A stretch of DNA of 64,000 bases from Pyrenula massariospora (taxonomy: Eukaryota; Ascomycota; Eurotiomycetes; Pyrenulales; Pyrenulaceae): NCBI GenBank assembly GCA_021030905.1, contig JAGFMI010000003.1:2530677-2594676 (forward strand), given 5' to 3'. Position numbers and translations under genes: made by a program. Below the pieces are notes generated by a model. That model had not been told where the DNA came from, did not search any database, and was given only the letters and a program-made list of their open reading frames with translations. Positions 1 to 10,124 of this stretch are shown here, piece after piece (the stretch's first letter is position 1; each line of letters opens with the position of its first letter).

Positions 1-1142
1 TTCGTCATATACGTCCCCTCAACTTGCTTTTCGCTCCAGAAACCGGACTCGCGGCTCATTTCAAATGCCTCAATAGTTATGTCTTGTTTTGTAAATAATG
101 CTCTTACCACTACCACCGCCTCCGTGTCGATCACCTTTCATGACGTCTAGGCGGTTTGATTCGTGGAGAACGCGTAAATTACCAGGCCGTGTTGATCGAT
201 ACAGACGCTCCAATCGACCTGTCGATCAAAATTTACAGGGCTGTCTGCGAGGGGCACCAATCAGGCACCATCGAGCGACCAACGAGAAGAGACGTCAGTA
301 AGGAGAAAGAGCATTGGATGTAATATATTTCAGGGGCTTCCCGCCGCTGCAGAAGTCGAGCGAATCCGTTGTTACAGAGTCCGTGTGTGGTGGCGTTCAA
401 GGCCCCTGAGTCAGATCCTTTTGCAGTGTCATACATATCCAAAAAAACATCGAGTTAGCCCCCGTGCTTTGCTCGTCCGCCGAGCCTCATGTTGGGCTTC
501 GTAAGATAGAGTTTGATAACGTTGTGCCGTTTCTCGCTCTCATCTCATCTCCGACTTTGCCAGCGGTCAAAGCGAGCACTCTGACCATCCCGAAGCTGTC
601 AATGAGCAGTCAGACCAGAACCAGAACGCGTCTAGCTTCAATGGCGCAGTTCATTCCTGGAGATCCTGTCGTCGAATTCTTGTTTTCGCATGTCAAATTG
701 CTTGGCTGGAAGGATGCCCGTCGACCCGCAATGCGCAGGTACAGAGTTACACTGAGCGGCCGATCTTTGAGTGCTCCGAGCAGCCGGTTTGCCCCGTAAA
801 CCGTTGAGCGGGATCTCCTTTCGAGGCATGGCAACTTTTGACGTCGCCTGGAGGCATGTAATCATTTAATGCGTTCCATCATATACGGGATTGGATGGGA
901 GATTTTCTCGGCGCGGGTCGGCAGCATCAATTGGGAAGTGACTGTGCATTAGGTTGTGCGAAGGTCAGTAGGCATGTCAAACATCTAGCTGTCGGTTGCA
1001 GACTGGGTGATAGGCAAGATGAATGGAAAGAAAAGTCACGTCTCGATGATTTGACACCGGGGCATTCCAATGCCCTGTGCTCGGGAATGTTGGTCGTAAT
1101 TTCATCTACTATATTTTGAGCATACCTATTCAAATAGGGCAA
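1..1142. other. Intergenic, nothing recognised
   Basis: Only short overlapping open frames without family resemblance are seen on either strand. The right end is the 3' flank of the LEU1 gene. Confidence 0.5.
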
Positions 1143-3525
1143 TCACCATTCAAGCGGCTCGTCTTTCAATTCCCCTCTATTCGTTTTTGGTACTGGCGCT
1201 GCCTCTACCTTGACCGGTCCTTGCCTTTCTCTCTTCAAATATCCCGATCCATCCAGCCATGGCGTGTCCCGCGTTCGCCTCTTCTCAAAACCCGTTATCT
1301 TGTCCTCCATTTGCATTGTCAGACCAATGTCATCGAGCCCATTCACCAGGCAGTGCCTGCGAAAAGACTCAACATCAAACTTGGCTAATTCTTGGCCTTG
1401 GCTGTCCTTGACAACCTGGTTGACGAGATCCACTTCGATCTCATGCCCGGCCTTCGCTTCCGCGGCGATTCGCTCTAGAGCAGGTTTTTCGGACATGATC
1501 ATTGGAAGCATGCCATTCTTGAATGTATTGTTGAAGAAGATATCGGCGTAAGATGGTGCAATGATGCACTTGATCCCGAAATCGAGTAAAGCCCATGGAG
1601 CATGTTCCCGAGAGCTCCCACATCCAAAATTCTCACCAGTCACGACCAATATATTAGCTCTCTGGTACGGCTCCTGGTTGAGAACAAAGTCCGGATTCTC
1701 AGAACCGTCTTCCTTGTATCGCAAGGGATGGAAAAGTGCCTTTCCAAGCCCGGTTCGCTTAATAGTCTTTAAAAATTGTTTCGGTATTATGGCGTCAGTG
1801 TCAACATTCGCGCGATCCAGAGGGGCAGCGATGCCTTTCAGTGTTGTGAATTTGGGAAGTCCAGCGGATGCTTTGGATGCACCTCCACTGGTATGAGGCT
1901 GGGCGTCTTCTGGAATGTCCATAATCTTGTCCATGTCTTCGTCGGTGTCAATGTCCTCTACCGTAGGTTGCGGCTCAACATCTGTCTTGGGCACAGCCTT
2001 CACAGGTGAAGCGTTTGATCCCGCAATTTTACGGACATCAGCAAGCTTTCCCACGATAGATGCTGCTGCTGCCATGACCGGTGACATGAGATGGGTTCGG
2101 CCAAGGGCGCCTTGCCGTCCCTCAAAATTTCGATTGGATGTACTTGCGCAGCGCTCTCGTGGTGACAAGATGTCTGGATTCATGCCTAAGCACATGGAAC
2201 AGCCAGCTTCTCTCCATTCGAAGCCAGCGTCGATGAAGATTTTGTCAAGGCCTTCTGTCTCGGCCTGCTCCTTCACGAGACCCGAGCCGGGGACTATCAT
2301 GGCGCGCTTGAGATTGCTGGCTATCTTTTTACCTTCCACGATCTTGGCTACAGCTCGAAGATCCTCCATCCGAGAATTAGTGCAAGAGCCGATAAAGATC
2401 TTGTCGAGCTCTATGTCTTGCATTGGCGTTCCGGCCTTGAGGCCCATATATTCCAAAGCTCTCTTGGCGCTTGCCTTTTTAGCTTCATCTGTGAAGTCCT
2501 CTGGTCCTGGTACGACGCCCGTGATAGGGACGACATCTTGAGGGCTGGTCCCCCATGATACAGTAGGCGGGATGTCCTGAGCGTTGATGAAGACCTCCTT
2601 GTCATATTTTGCTCCATCATCAGACTTCAAGGTCGACCAGTATGCCACGGCTTTCTTCCATTCTTTTGAGCCATAGCTGGGCGCCAGAGGCTTGCCCTTG
2701 AGATACTCATACGTAGTCTCATCGGGAGCTATCATGCCGGCTCTTGCGCCAGCTTCGATCGACATATTGCAAATTGACATTCTTGCTTCCATGCTCAAGT
2801 TTCGTATCGCTGACCCACAGAACTCAATGACTGCACCTGTCCCACCGGCGGTCCCAATCAGGCCGATAGCGTGCAGGATGATGTCTTTACTACTGACACC
2901 AGGCGGAAGCTCTCCATCGACTTGTATTCGCATGTTTTTGCTTCGCTTTGTGAGCAGGCACTGCGTTGCGAACACGTGTTCTACCTCGCTTGTGCCAATG
3001 CCGAATGCAAGCGCCCCGAAAGCGCCATGCGTTGACGTGTGACTATCTCCACATACTAATGTAGTACCGGGAAGGGTGAAGCCTTGTTCAGGCCCAATGA
3101 TGTGGACAATTCCTTGTCTTTTATCACCCAAGCCAAAGTAAGTCAGACCAAAGTCTTTGACATTCTCCTCAAGGGTGATACACTGAATTCGGGAGTCCGA
3201 CTCCTGGACGAAACTTGCAACGTCCTTGAAGTTCTTTCGTATCGTGGTCGGTATATTATGATCGGTTGTCGCTAAGGAACAGTCAGGGCGGCGAACTTTT
3301 CTTTGAGCGTTCCTTAGGCCCTCGAAGGCTTGCGGAGAGGTGACCTCGTGGAACAAATGTCGATCTGGACATAATCAGTAAAAGTTCAGAGGACGTTCAA
3401 AGAGGACTGATGAAGGATAACGGACCAATGTAGAGCAGAATAGTGCCATCATCCTGGGCATTTACGATGTGGTCCTCAAAAACTTTGTCGTACAGCGTCT
3501 TCGGTTTGGGGATTGCGGAAGGCAT
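1143..3525 (-). CDS. LEU1: 3-isopropylmalate dehydratase (isopropylmalate isomerase), two exons
   Basis: This gene encodes the single-chain fungal isopropylmalate isomerase, which converts 2- to 3-isopropylmalate in leucine synthesis using a 4Fe-4S cluster. The model is complement(join(1143..3364,3426..3525)), 773 residues, normal for the family. Exon 1 starts at the ATG at 3525. A 61-nt GT-AG intron (3365-3425) splits the Asp codon of the conserved [19 protein letters not shown] block. The aconitase-like large domain carries the cluster cysteine motifs IGSCTNSR and [11 protein letters not shown] hydrophilic linker rich in Asp and Glu leads to the swivel (LeuD-type) domain, with [15 protein letters not shown] and [13 protein letters not shown]. 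The C-terminal tail is ordinary. I looked for a CCGG-N2-CCGG Leu3 site just upstream and did not see one. The identification is from conserved motifs and the whole-chain pattern. Confidence 0.97.
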
Positions 3526-6308
3526 GCTGCTCGACAGAACCGGTCATGGACAGTCAAATATGGTTGAAAAGGGGTTCTCGCGGCACCCTTGGATGATTGA
3601 AGTAGCAACTGTATCATGAACTTTCCCCGTGCTCTCCTCTTCATGGCCATCTTCATCTTCATCATCGAACTCCGATATCGGTGGAAATAGCTAATGGCGG
3701 GAGCCTGATTGGCCGAAGGTGGGGCACGATGGACACCGTTCGGGGCGGAGGATTCCAGCCTGTGACGGCATGCTGTGGCGCATCCATGGTGATTCCTTTC
3801 ACTTAGACATGGAAAATATCGTTTCATCAGGAGTTCTAAGACACATTTCTCGAGTGTCTTAGGAATCAGGGTGTGGACGTCTGGGCCGTGTGCGGGGCAG
3901 AAGCAGGTGGGTGCCGGAGTGTCGCAGGACTTGGTGATATGGAAATCACGAAGATGCCTTTTGTTTTCGTCTGATAACTCTGGTACTAGACCTTTTGTTC
4001 TCTTATTGAGAGCAGCTCTCGACGACTATTGAGGTTCAATCCCCTTCTTCCTTCACTTGGAATGATAGCTTGAGCGACAATCGTAAAGCATGCTTTACGC
4101 GTGTTCTTCACTGTCTATCACCGCTCTACAGGCTGCCACCGATCTGAGCCGTAGTCACCAGCCATGCCAGATATTTACCCAGAAGTGAGGATGACCTTCG
4201 CCCCAAGACATTGTGATATCGCGGTCAGGCGTTCACAATCGTCGTAAGATACCGAGAGTGTTTGCAAAAGGTCACCCTTTTTCATCCTAGAAAGGAAGAT
4301 TCAACGCTTCATACGACGTGGAGCAGCTTTCTTTCTACAACGACTCGCCAGGATATGCGAGCATGTCAAAGTCGCTGTATGATCATGCCATTCTTTCTCT
4401 TGAATATTTACAGTGGCGCCATGGTCCGGGCGTCTATGCAGGACCAGAATATGTATGTTCTGAACGTTTTTGAAAGTATCGATTACCCCTTGGCCCATGT
4501 TCAACCACGCACGTCTCTTCGTTGTCGACCCCTCACTTTTCTTCACGGCACAAAGATGCTGAAACTTCCGATCCAAGGAACGAAAGGATGCGAATCGTCG
4601 CGGAGGTACTGAGCGATCGAGTAGCACTTCAAACGGAGGAAAGCAAACAAGCAAAGGCCTATTCTAGGTAGTGAATGGTCGGAGAAGATGAGGTATCCAA
4701 GCTTGTCTGGATGGGGAAGTACATGGGTGAGAGAAAGAAATCATGAATTCATGGAGAGACTCGTTCTCTAGGGCTCACAATAGCAGAGCCCTTGTGAAAC
4801 AGTAGCGGATGTCTCTGGGGTAGAAATCGAAACAACGCATTGAGAGGCATAGGCGTTGAGGTTTGATCGTCGCGTCTGAGCTTGCGAATCACAAACGGCT
4901 TTCGTGCTAATCGTATAGGCGCATGATCATAATGGACTTGTTTCTCGCCGATGGTACGGTTGTCACACAAAAGAGACGGTGAGCGTACGACGAGACGCCA
5001 GCCGAAGCCTGCAGATGAGGTAGCAAGCGACGGCGGTCGGGCGTTAAGCCCTTTTCCGCCGGGATAAGCAGCAGGCCGTCAGCAACCGCTTAAAAATCCA
5101 TCCTCTGCGATCGCGCTTTTCCACTCTTCCAACACCCCGCTTTGATTGCCCATCCTGCTGCCTGCCCCGTCGTCATGCCACCTGTTGCGCGGGGAGCCTT
5201 CGCCTGCTCCTATCACCACCAGGCCCTCTGGCTACATAATGCCGATACTGGGTGCCTTGACGCAATCGCCACATCAGTGTCTTCCACCGTCGACGCTTCA
5301 CCTATGAGCACTTCTTCTCCGGCCTCTCCATGTCGCCGAGCGTCCAGAGGGGCGCTGGTGGGACAGTAGTGAACGAGCCCGAGGGGGCCCCCCCGGGAGG
5401 CCGAACATGGGCGGGCGGCCCCCGCAGGAACACTTATCAGACTTTTCTTCTCTCCCCCCCCCTCTCTTCCTCTCTGACGAGAATCCGTGCAGCGCGGCTC
5501 GTTCCAAGCTACAGTGGTTTCTTCGCGGGCTGGGGTGTCTTCACGCTTGCGCCCGAACAAGCGTAGCCGGTCTCCCGCGTACACGGCGACGCAGCATTTC
5601 TGGGGCCTAAGCAGCGCTTGGCAGCAAAGTCCTGACCGCGCTACCGGCCCTCGGCGCTGGTTGGCCAGGCTTAGAGTCGCTGCACCAGAGTAGCCGTTCA
5701 ACTCGAACCTTGGCCTTTTCCCTTCCCTTCCCTCTACCATTTTCACCACCCCCTCTCTCTCACCGCAACCAGCTCACCTTCTTTCCATGGTCATTTCCTT
5801 TGTCGCTTTCCCAATTGTTCCCTCTTGCTTCTACCATTCAATTCCAACCGCCACAACGCCTTCACGAACAGCAGATCTCTCCTTGCCTCCCTGCGCTCAC
5901 ACGCCTCGTCCTTGCCGTCCCGACCGTGCTTCGACAACAACTCCATTATCGCGCGATATAGCCATTCGAGCCTCCGAAAAGACAATCACCTACTTCTGTG
6001 CTTCTACTTGACCGACCGAGCGTTTATCTCGCAAGTTTCTCGGCCACGGCGGTCCTCGCGCCCTTTGTACCTCCCAACTCACAAAGACCCTCAGACCGTC
6101 CTCTACCTCCACACGAGTTCCAAAGTCACTCTCTTCACCAGAGTCGATTATTCAAGGCTTGACTGACACGCGCTCACAATTTTTCGAGTCATTTTGCGTG
6201 GATGTGGTCGGGTTGCTCTTGTAGTCGGGATGTGGTTTAGGTGGTAACAACGCGCAAACCCGCTCAGCTTCCACAGACAGATCAATCGAGGAGGTACGCT
6301 GTCAGATT
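3526..6308. promoter_or_regulatory. Divergent promoter region and long CT-rich leader of the PHD-SET gene
   Basis: This 2.8 kb gap separates LEU1 (minus) from the PHD-SET gene (plus) and must hold both promoters. Its right third is unusual. A G/C palindromic block lies at about 5383-5397 (GGGGGCCCCC followed by CCCGGG). A C-run sits near 5455, and long C/T-rich tracts run from about 5700 to 5900. Such pyrimidine tracts are common just upstream of transcription starts in filamentous fungi, so the PHD-SET transcript may start there and carry a 5' leader of several hundred bases. Open frames here are low-complexity and look non-coding. Confidence 0.5.
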
Positions 6309-9300
6309 ATGACAGATACCTCCTCCTTTTTAATCACGCATTCGACACCTCAATCATTACCGGTCACCGCCACCGCTGTCGCCTCTCCTACTCTGAACGG
6401 ATCTCTTTCTGACACCCTTCCAATTGAAGATGACGAACCCTACACCATCAAGTGCATCTGCGCATACTCTGACGACGACGGAAATACCGTTTTCTGCGAG
6501 AAATGCGAGACATGGCAGCACATTGAGTGCTACTACCATGGGAAGAAGGTGCCAGAAGTCCACAACTGCGCAGAATGCGAGCCCCGAATACTGGACGCAA
6601 GACGTGCAACAGAGCGACAGAAGAAACTGCGAGAACAATCTGATGGCGGTGACCGGAAGCCCAAGCGACCGGCCTCCAAGAGTCACAAGAAGAAGATTAA
6701 GGAACCCACAGCGACCGAGCAGACGAATGGATGGCATGAACGGCAGGAGTCGGCCTCCGTCGGACGTGACCTTCCACCACCAGCAAAGCGTCCAAAAACA
6801 AGTCATCGTACGTCAAACTCGATGAATTCGACCAACGGTACGGCCGCTCTTCCTTCTGAGTCCCGCAAACGCGCAATCTCTTCAGCGCACAACTACCCTA
6901 GTCCTACGAAATCGCCCAACAACCACTACCCTCCTATGCCCATGTATTCACAAGAGTTCCTTCACCTCTACGATCATGATGGTGGCAAAGACAACCTTGG
7001 CTTGAAAGACAATTTCAATACCATCAACGTTGCCGGCAAATTGAGTTCCTGGCTGTCAGACCCAGTACAGCTTTCGCAGGACACACACGGTCTCAAATAT
7101 GAGGACGTTTTCACTTCTGCAGAGTCAGATGCCATCTTAGAACAGCCGAGCCTTCCCTCAGTCTCCCGACATTCGAAAACGAACAGCGATGTGGAGTACG
7201 ACGGTAGATATCCTAAATGGCAGTACCTTGTCTTGGACTCGCCAGTCCGCAAGGATGATATTGTTGGAGAGATCAAAGGCTCGGTAGGGCATTTCGAAGA
7301 GTACTGTCTCGATGGCGCAAATCGATGGCAAGAGCTTCGGCATCCAGAGCCTTTCGTCTTTTTTCATCCACAACTCCCCATTTATATTGATAGCAGGAGG
7401 GAAGGCACGCAATTTCGATATCTCCGCCGTTCTTGCAAGCCAAATGTCACTATGAAGACCTTCATTACCCGCGACTTGGAGTATCATTTCTGTTTCGTGG
7501 CGAAAGACGATATACCCCCGGGCACAGAACTCACTGCATCCTGGTACCTTGATCAAAATCTCGTCAATAAGCCAGGGATCGTCAAAGAAGAGCCGACTGG
7601 TGATGGTGAAACAGACCCTCCATGGCTCTGGGTCAGCCGAGTCCTTGCAAATTTCGGCGACTGTGCCTGTGATAGTGGTCAAAGATGTCCTTTTGCCAAT
7701 CTTGACAAGAGATATCACCCGCGACCACTTGATGGCAGACAAACAAACGGGAAGAAACGAGGTAAAAGGAAGAAGCATGCAGGCTCGCCATTAGCCGGAG
7801 GCGGCGGCACTAACAGCCGTGCTGGAAGTGAGAACGTAAAGACGCAGGACGATGAAGAAGCAGATAGCCGGTCCACATCCGGCTCTGTCCGGAGTAAACC
7901 ACAGAGTCGAGACATGACACCAACAAGTGGCGGTGTTCTAGACAACCCTAATGTGATTGTCGGCCTTTCCGACCGAGAAAAGAGGAAAATCGCCATGGCA
8001 GAGAAGAAATTTGAACAACTGGAGCAGGATCAACACGTCCAGAAAAAGAAAAAGCGTCCCAGCGGTGGTTCGACTGTCAATACGCCGAGTGTTTCCACGT
8101 CGGTAAGTACTCTTGTTCAAAGAGATTCGCACCTAACCCAAATCTTCTCGCAGAAACACTTGGGTCAATCCACCAGCTTGCCTCCGACCCCAAGCATTCT
8201 CAGACCAAGCAACATAGAGTCGTATGCGGCAAGCTATAGCTCAGGCTCGTCGGCATTCAGACCTCCCTTTTCTCGTAACGGCAAAAGTTCATCGCCTGCA
8301 AAATCGCAAGCACTTCCGACAACTCCAATGCGTCCTGCCTATGTTGACTCAGCTATGCAAACAGATCAAGATCCAATTGACGGCGTCATTATCGAGACGC
8401 CGTCGTCCAAGAGAAGGAGGTTCACACCGCTGACACAGCGGCTATTGAAGCGCTGTTTTGAAGATCGAACGCGATCTGAGCAGCTCAGCCCTCTCAGCAT
8501 CGAGAACAGCATCCTTGGAAGAATACCGATCTCTCCAGCTTCGTCTAATCCCACGGATCTTCAACCACAAGATATCGAAATGAAAGACACCGCTGTCTCG
8601 ACGTCAACATCTTCCTCTCCTTCACTGCAACAGCGAGCACCAACACCTCCGCCAGATCAACCTCCTATCATTGATACTACTCGCACCGGTCTACTTCCGT
8701 CACAAGCCGCCCATACCGCCTCTGTACGCAGATTGCACCCGCCAGACAACAACTTGCGACCGACTCTTGCTTCGCTCCCTCCTGTACCTTCATTTTCAAC
8801 TATGCCGTCTAATCCTACACCGACAAATGCAACGCCATCAACCACGTTTAGTGTTAAAGCCCCTCTCACGCTTGCTACCTCCAACATCTCCTCAGCGGTT
8901 TCACATCCCAGTATGGGCATGCAAAGCCCAATAATAGCACCAAGCCCAGTGAAAAAGAAGCTGAGTCTTGGTGACTACATTATGTCCAAACGAAGCGCAA
9001 GCATAACAACCCCTAAAACAGAAAAATCCGCCGCCGCAGCTGCTCTGGGAAATCCGCCCGTGGCAGAGAATCCGTTTTCTTCAATAGCTGAGACTGTGGC
9101 CGAGAATGGAGCCCGCCGCCTTAGCGAGAATCTTGTAGAAGAAGAGACGCACGCTCCAAAGGTACTAGACGAAGTACCTCCGGAAGGTTTGGACACAAAC
9201 CCAGACACGTCTCGGGCAATTTCAGCTTCGGCAGTAGAAGGGGACACTGTGATAGCTAAGACCGACGATGTGGAGATGCAGGACGTGCCAGGTGGTGACT

Positions 9301-9383
9301 TAGAAACCGTTTCGATTCTGACAGCGACAGCCCAACTTTCGGCCGACGACTCGGCCTCGTCGAGGGATCCGCGGTTAAAGTGA
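6309..9383 (+). CDS. SET3: Set3/MLL5-type PHD finger and SET domain chromatin protein
   Basis: This is probably the scaffold subunit of a Set3C-type histone deacetylase complex that reads methylated H3K4. The first ATG is at 6309. A C4HC3 PHD finger occupies residues about 46-93 (cysteines at CIC, FCEKC, HIEC and HNCAEC). It is followed by a basic KK/RK-rich stretch, a SET domain at about 300-412, and a long disordered Ser/Pro/Thr-rich C-terminal half. The SET motif reads RYLRRSCKPN instead of the catalytic NHSCxPN, as is typical of the Set3/MLL5 branch, which is thought to be catalytically inactive. The frame reads through unspliced at 1024 residues. However, 8103-8153 has every mark of an in-frame intron, and splicing gives 1007 residues. 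The gene symbol is by family; orthology was not tested. Confidence 0.88.
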   Translation: MTDTSSFLITHSTPQSLPVTATAVASPTLNGSLSDTLPIEDDEPYTIKCICAYSDDDGNTVFCEKCETWQHIECYYHGKKVPEVHNCAECEPRILDARRATERQKKLREQSDGGDRKPKRPASKSHKKKIKEPTATEQTNGWHERQESASVGRDLPPPAKRPKTSHRTSNSMNSTNGTAALPSESRKRAISSAHNYPSPTKSPNNHYPPMPMYSQEFLHLYDHDGGKDNLGLKDNFNTINVAGKLSSWLSDPVQLSQDTHGLKYEDVFTSAESDAILEQPSLPSVSRHSKTNSDVEYDGRYPKWQYLVLDSPVRKDDIVGEIKGSVGHFEEYCLDGANRWQELRHPEPFVFFHPQLPIYIDSRREGTQFRYLRRSCKPNVTMKTFITRDLEYHFCFVAKDDIPPGTELTASWYLDQNLVNKPGIVKEEPTGDGETDPPWLWVSRVLANFGDCACDSGQRCPFANLDKRYHPRPLDGRQTNGKKRGKRKKHAGSPLAGGGGTNSRAGSENVKTQDDEEADSRSTSGSVRSKPQSRDMTPTSGGVLDNPNVIVGLSDREKRKIAMAEKKFEQLEQDQHVQKKKKRPSGGSTVNTPSVSTSVSTLVQRDSHLTQIFSQKHLGQSTSLPPTPSILRPSNIESYAASYSSGSSAFRPPFSRNGKSSSPAKSQALPTTPMRPAYVDSAMQTDQDPIDGVIIETPSSKRRRFTPLTQRLLKRCFEDRTRSEQLSPLSIENSILGRIPISPASSNPTDLQPQDIEMKDTAVSTSTSSSPSLQQRAPTPPPDQPPIIDTTRTGLLPSQAAHTASVRRLHPPDNNLRPTLASLPPVPSFSTMPSNPTPTNATPSTTFSVKAPLTLATSNISSAVSHPSMGMQSPIIAPSPVKKKLSLGDYIMSKRSASITTPKTEKSAAAAALGNPPVAENPFSSIAETVAENGARRLSENLVEEETHAPKVLDEVPPEGLDTNPDTSRAISASAVEGDTVIAKTDDVEMQDVPGGDLETVSILTATAQLSADDSASSRDPRLK
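8103..8153 (+). other. In-frame 51-nt intron within the PHD-SET gene
   Basis: The stretch starts GTAAGT, has a CCTAAC branch-like site and ends CGCAG. It is 51 nt, phase 0 and contains no stop. It therefore hides inside an uninterrupted ORF. Retention adds 17 residues. Confidence 0.8.
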
Positions 9384-10124
9384 TTTATCGTGTTCATATT
9401 TGACTTGTACGATAGAGCGGTTTGCACAGTCGACCACCTTGACACACAGAGTTCACAGGATCTCGGGTTGATTTGCGTCCTTTCAGCTATAGACTCTTTG
9501 AGCGTTCTGGCGTTGAACAACTTTGTCTCAAAGTGGCTGAGCATGTCGATATTTGCAGTGGAAAACAGATGAGCGTTTTTTGGCTGGGCATCTTACGAGT
9601 CATGTCTTTTTTCTTTGTGAGATGTATATAGGGTTTGACGTTATGAAAGGGGGATAGGCGTGCCGCCACTGGTTTTAGATACCTTGCTTTACGAAGCGAC
9701 CCTACTGCAGCATATGAGCTAGCAGGCAGAAGAAATATATGAACAGAGAAACAGTTGAAATTCTATGCGCGGAAGATCTTTATTCCCAAGCTGAAGTGTC
9801 CGATATCGCAGACCTATTTTAACTTCGAGTTCTAGATACGTTTCTTCCTTTCGACATGTGTGCCATTGAAACCAGGTCTTCGAAAGTTGGTGCGGAATGC
9901 TCCGCTTGTAGGTGAAAGGGCAGCACACCTCGACAGCTCCATGTCAGACTCGCGCGCCGCCCTTGTACATTTCCCAGTATCATATGCCGCAGGTCTGGCG
10001 ACAAGTTGACTTTGGCCTGTGTCGCCTAACTTTTCCTCCCCTCATTTCCACATGGAAGCTATTTGACAATTGGCTCGCCTCGTTCCGGGGAGCCGATTCA
10101 AATCCATGACACAAGGCACTCGAG
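9384..10124. other. Intergenic between PHD-SET and ORC4 genes
   Basis: This gap holds the 3' end of the PHD-SET gene and the promoter of ORC4. No other gene is seen. Confidence 0.5.

Noticed and set aside
3526-3900. Leu3-type CCGG-N2-CCGG operator upstream of LEU1
   Set aside because: Only single CCGG-like words are present; no paired site could be found by eye.
5213-5749. 178-codon minus-strand frame upstream of the PHD-SET gene
   Set aside because: Low-complexity Arg/Gly/Glu sequence caused by the CT-rich leader; no conserved motif.
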